From: an uncultured Oscillibacter sp.
GTDB lineage: Bacteria > Bacillota_A > Clostridia > Oscillospirales > Oscillospiraceae
Assembly: GCA_951800675.1 (NCBI GenBank)
Contig: CATOKC010000175.1
Coordinates: forward strand, 1 to 5,730
Length of the DNA: 5,730 nt
Reading direction: 5' to 3'
This document shows positions 5,285-5,730 of the stretch, piece by piece. A model generated the notes under the pieces. It was not told where the DNA came from, did not search any database, and saw only the letters and a list, made by a program, of their open reading frames with translations. Every line of letters begins with the position of its first letter. The stretch's first letter is position 1. The position numbers and the translations under genes are program-made.

Positions 5285-5524
5285 TTAAGCGGGAAAGCCC
5301 CGCACGTTGCTGGGGTTCAGCTTTTCCATACGCCGCCGGATCAGCCGGGAGAGGTCAAAGGCGTTTTTCTTCTTGTCGGCCTCGGCGGTGTATTTGTAGT
5401 TGGGATGCTGCTTCAAATCATACTTGGGGGAATAGAACGGCGGCAGGCCCCGCAGTTGCAGGATGCACCTGTCGCCGGGAATGGTGGCAAGCTCGGCGGG
5501 GGTCATAAGCTCACTGCAACATTG
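5285..5524 (-). pseudogene. C-terminal remnant of a VirD4/TraG-type conjugation coupling protein
   Basis: Only the last 75-80 codons are present. The readable part, from about ELMTPAELATIPGD through CILQLRGLPPFYSPKYD and HPNYKY to KKNAFDLSRLI, matches my recollection of the C-terminal end of VirD4-like coupling ATPases of clostridial integrative and conjugative elements. The full protein is normally several hundred residues long, with Walker A and B motifs that are missing here. Reading upstream, a TGA in frame (5527-5525) ends the open frame a few codons before the recognisable part, so homology breaks at about base 5512-5520. The ATG at 5506 is an internal Met of the ancestral protein, not a real start, and no ribosome site precedes it. 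The stop at 5287-5285 may be the original one. The intact protein would link the DNA relaxosome to the transfer channel at the membrane; this piece should be inactive. Confidence 0.8.
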
Positions 5525-5549
5525 TCAAGTGGTGAATTCGTCTTTATGC

Positions 5550-5596
5550 AATGAGGACCTACACTATGCACTAACGTCAAAGTGTAGGTCCTCATT
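5550..5596. repeat. Perfect 16-bp inverted repeat beside the conjugation-gene remnant
   Basis: AATGAGGACCTACACT (5550-5565) and its exact complement (5581-5596) flank a 15-base spacer. There is no T run on either side, so it is not a classical terminator. It lies about 25 bases beyond the broken end of the coupling-protein fragment, which suggests a mobile-element end, a recombination site or a structured RNA. The sequence alone does not decide. Confidence 0.75.
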
Positions 5597-5730
5597 AGTA
5601 TTCCTAAACGTCATACTCTCAAAACTGTTCAATAGAATCGATCATATTTTCGCTTTTTTAGATTATGTAATATAATATAGTAAAAGCAGTTGAAAAAAGG
5701 TAGGACAACGAGTAGAATAAAGACATGAGC
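5597..5730 (+). other. AT-rich non-coding tail, possible promoter for a gene beyond the window
   Basis: Composition drops sharply in GC compared with the operon to the left. A perfect TATAAT at 5671-5676 has no good -35 at 16-18 bases (TTTCGC at 5648-5653 is the best). An ATG at 5725 could open a plus-strand gene running off the edge, but no convincing ribosome site sits at the right distance. No RNA gene is recognised. Confidence 0.3.

Noticed and set aside
5210..5554. 114-codon plus-strand open frame
   Set aside because: It lies opposite the coupling-protein remnant, which has clear family likeness on the minus strand; the plus-strand translation resembles nothing and looks like a shadow.
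1..5730. CRISPR array, tRNA or rRNA genes
   Set aside because: No regularly spaced repeats, cloverleaf or rRNA-like sequence seen on either strand.

Overview
The window looks like chromosomal DNA of a GC-rich, anaerobic Firmicute, probably a gut Clostridium-class organism of the Oscillospiraceae type. The grounds are a ferredoxin-linked indolepyruvate oxidoreductase (iorA/iorB), strong AGGAGG-type ribosome sites, PadR and XRE regulators with small membrane partners, and a remnant of a clostridial conjugative element. This assignment is an inference from gene content; no marker gene is present.

Layout, left to right. (1) 1-1055: the 3' end of iorA, complete iorB, then a strong intrinsic terminator. 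(2) 1056-1752: a promoter region rich in TTGCA-type inverted repeats, then an XRE-type regulator with two C-terminal membrane helices (copy 1). (3) 1788-2536, minus strand: a PadR-family repressor gene translationally coupled to a one-helix membrane protein of the HAAS/DUF1700-like type. (4) 2537-2816: a divergent intergenic region with a good promoter in each direction. (5) 2817-5149: a four-gene plus-strand operon. It has a second XRE-type membrane regulator (copy 2, about 87% identical to copy 1 over the DNA-binding head) followed by three soluble proteins I do not recognise (211, 197 and 182 aa). The first and third share a related helical segment. A long stem-loop follows. (6) 5190-5730: a truncated end of a VirD4/TraG-type conjugation coupling protein gene on the minus strand, a perfect 16-bp inverted repeat, and an AT-rich tail with no gene inside the window.

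How the parts may work together. The Ior enzyme is a separate catabolic unit closed off by its terminator. The rest is a regulatory island: two paralogous membrane-anchored XRE regulators with nearly the same DNA-reading surface but different linkers and membrane segments, with a PadR/membrane-protein pair between them. Copy 2 heads an operon of three unknown proteins, so the best candidate for an undescribed system is this regulator-plus-three-protein operon. Its function cannot be read from the sequence. The conjugation-gene scar just downstream shows that mobile DNA has been at this locus.
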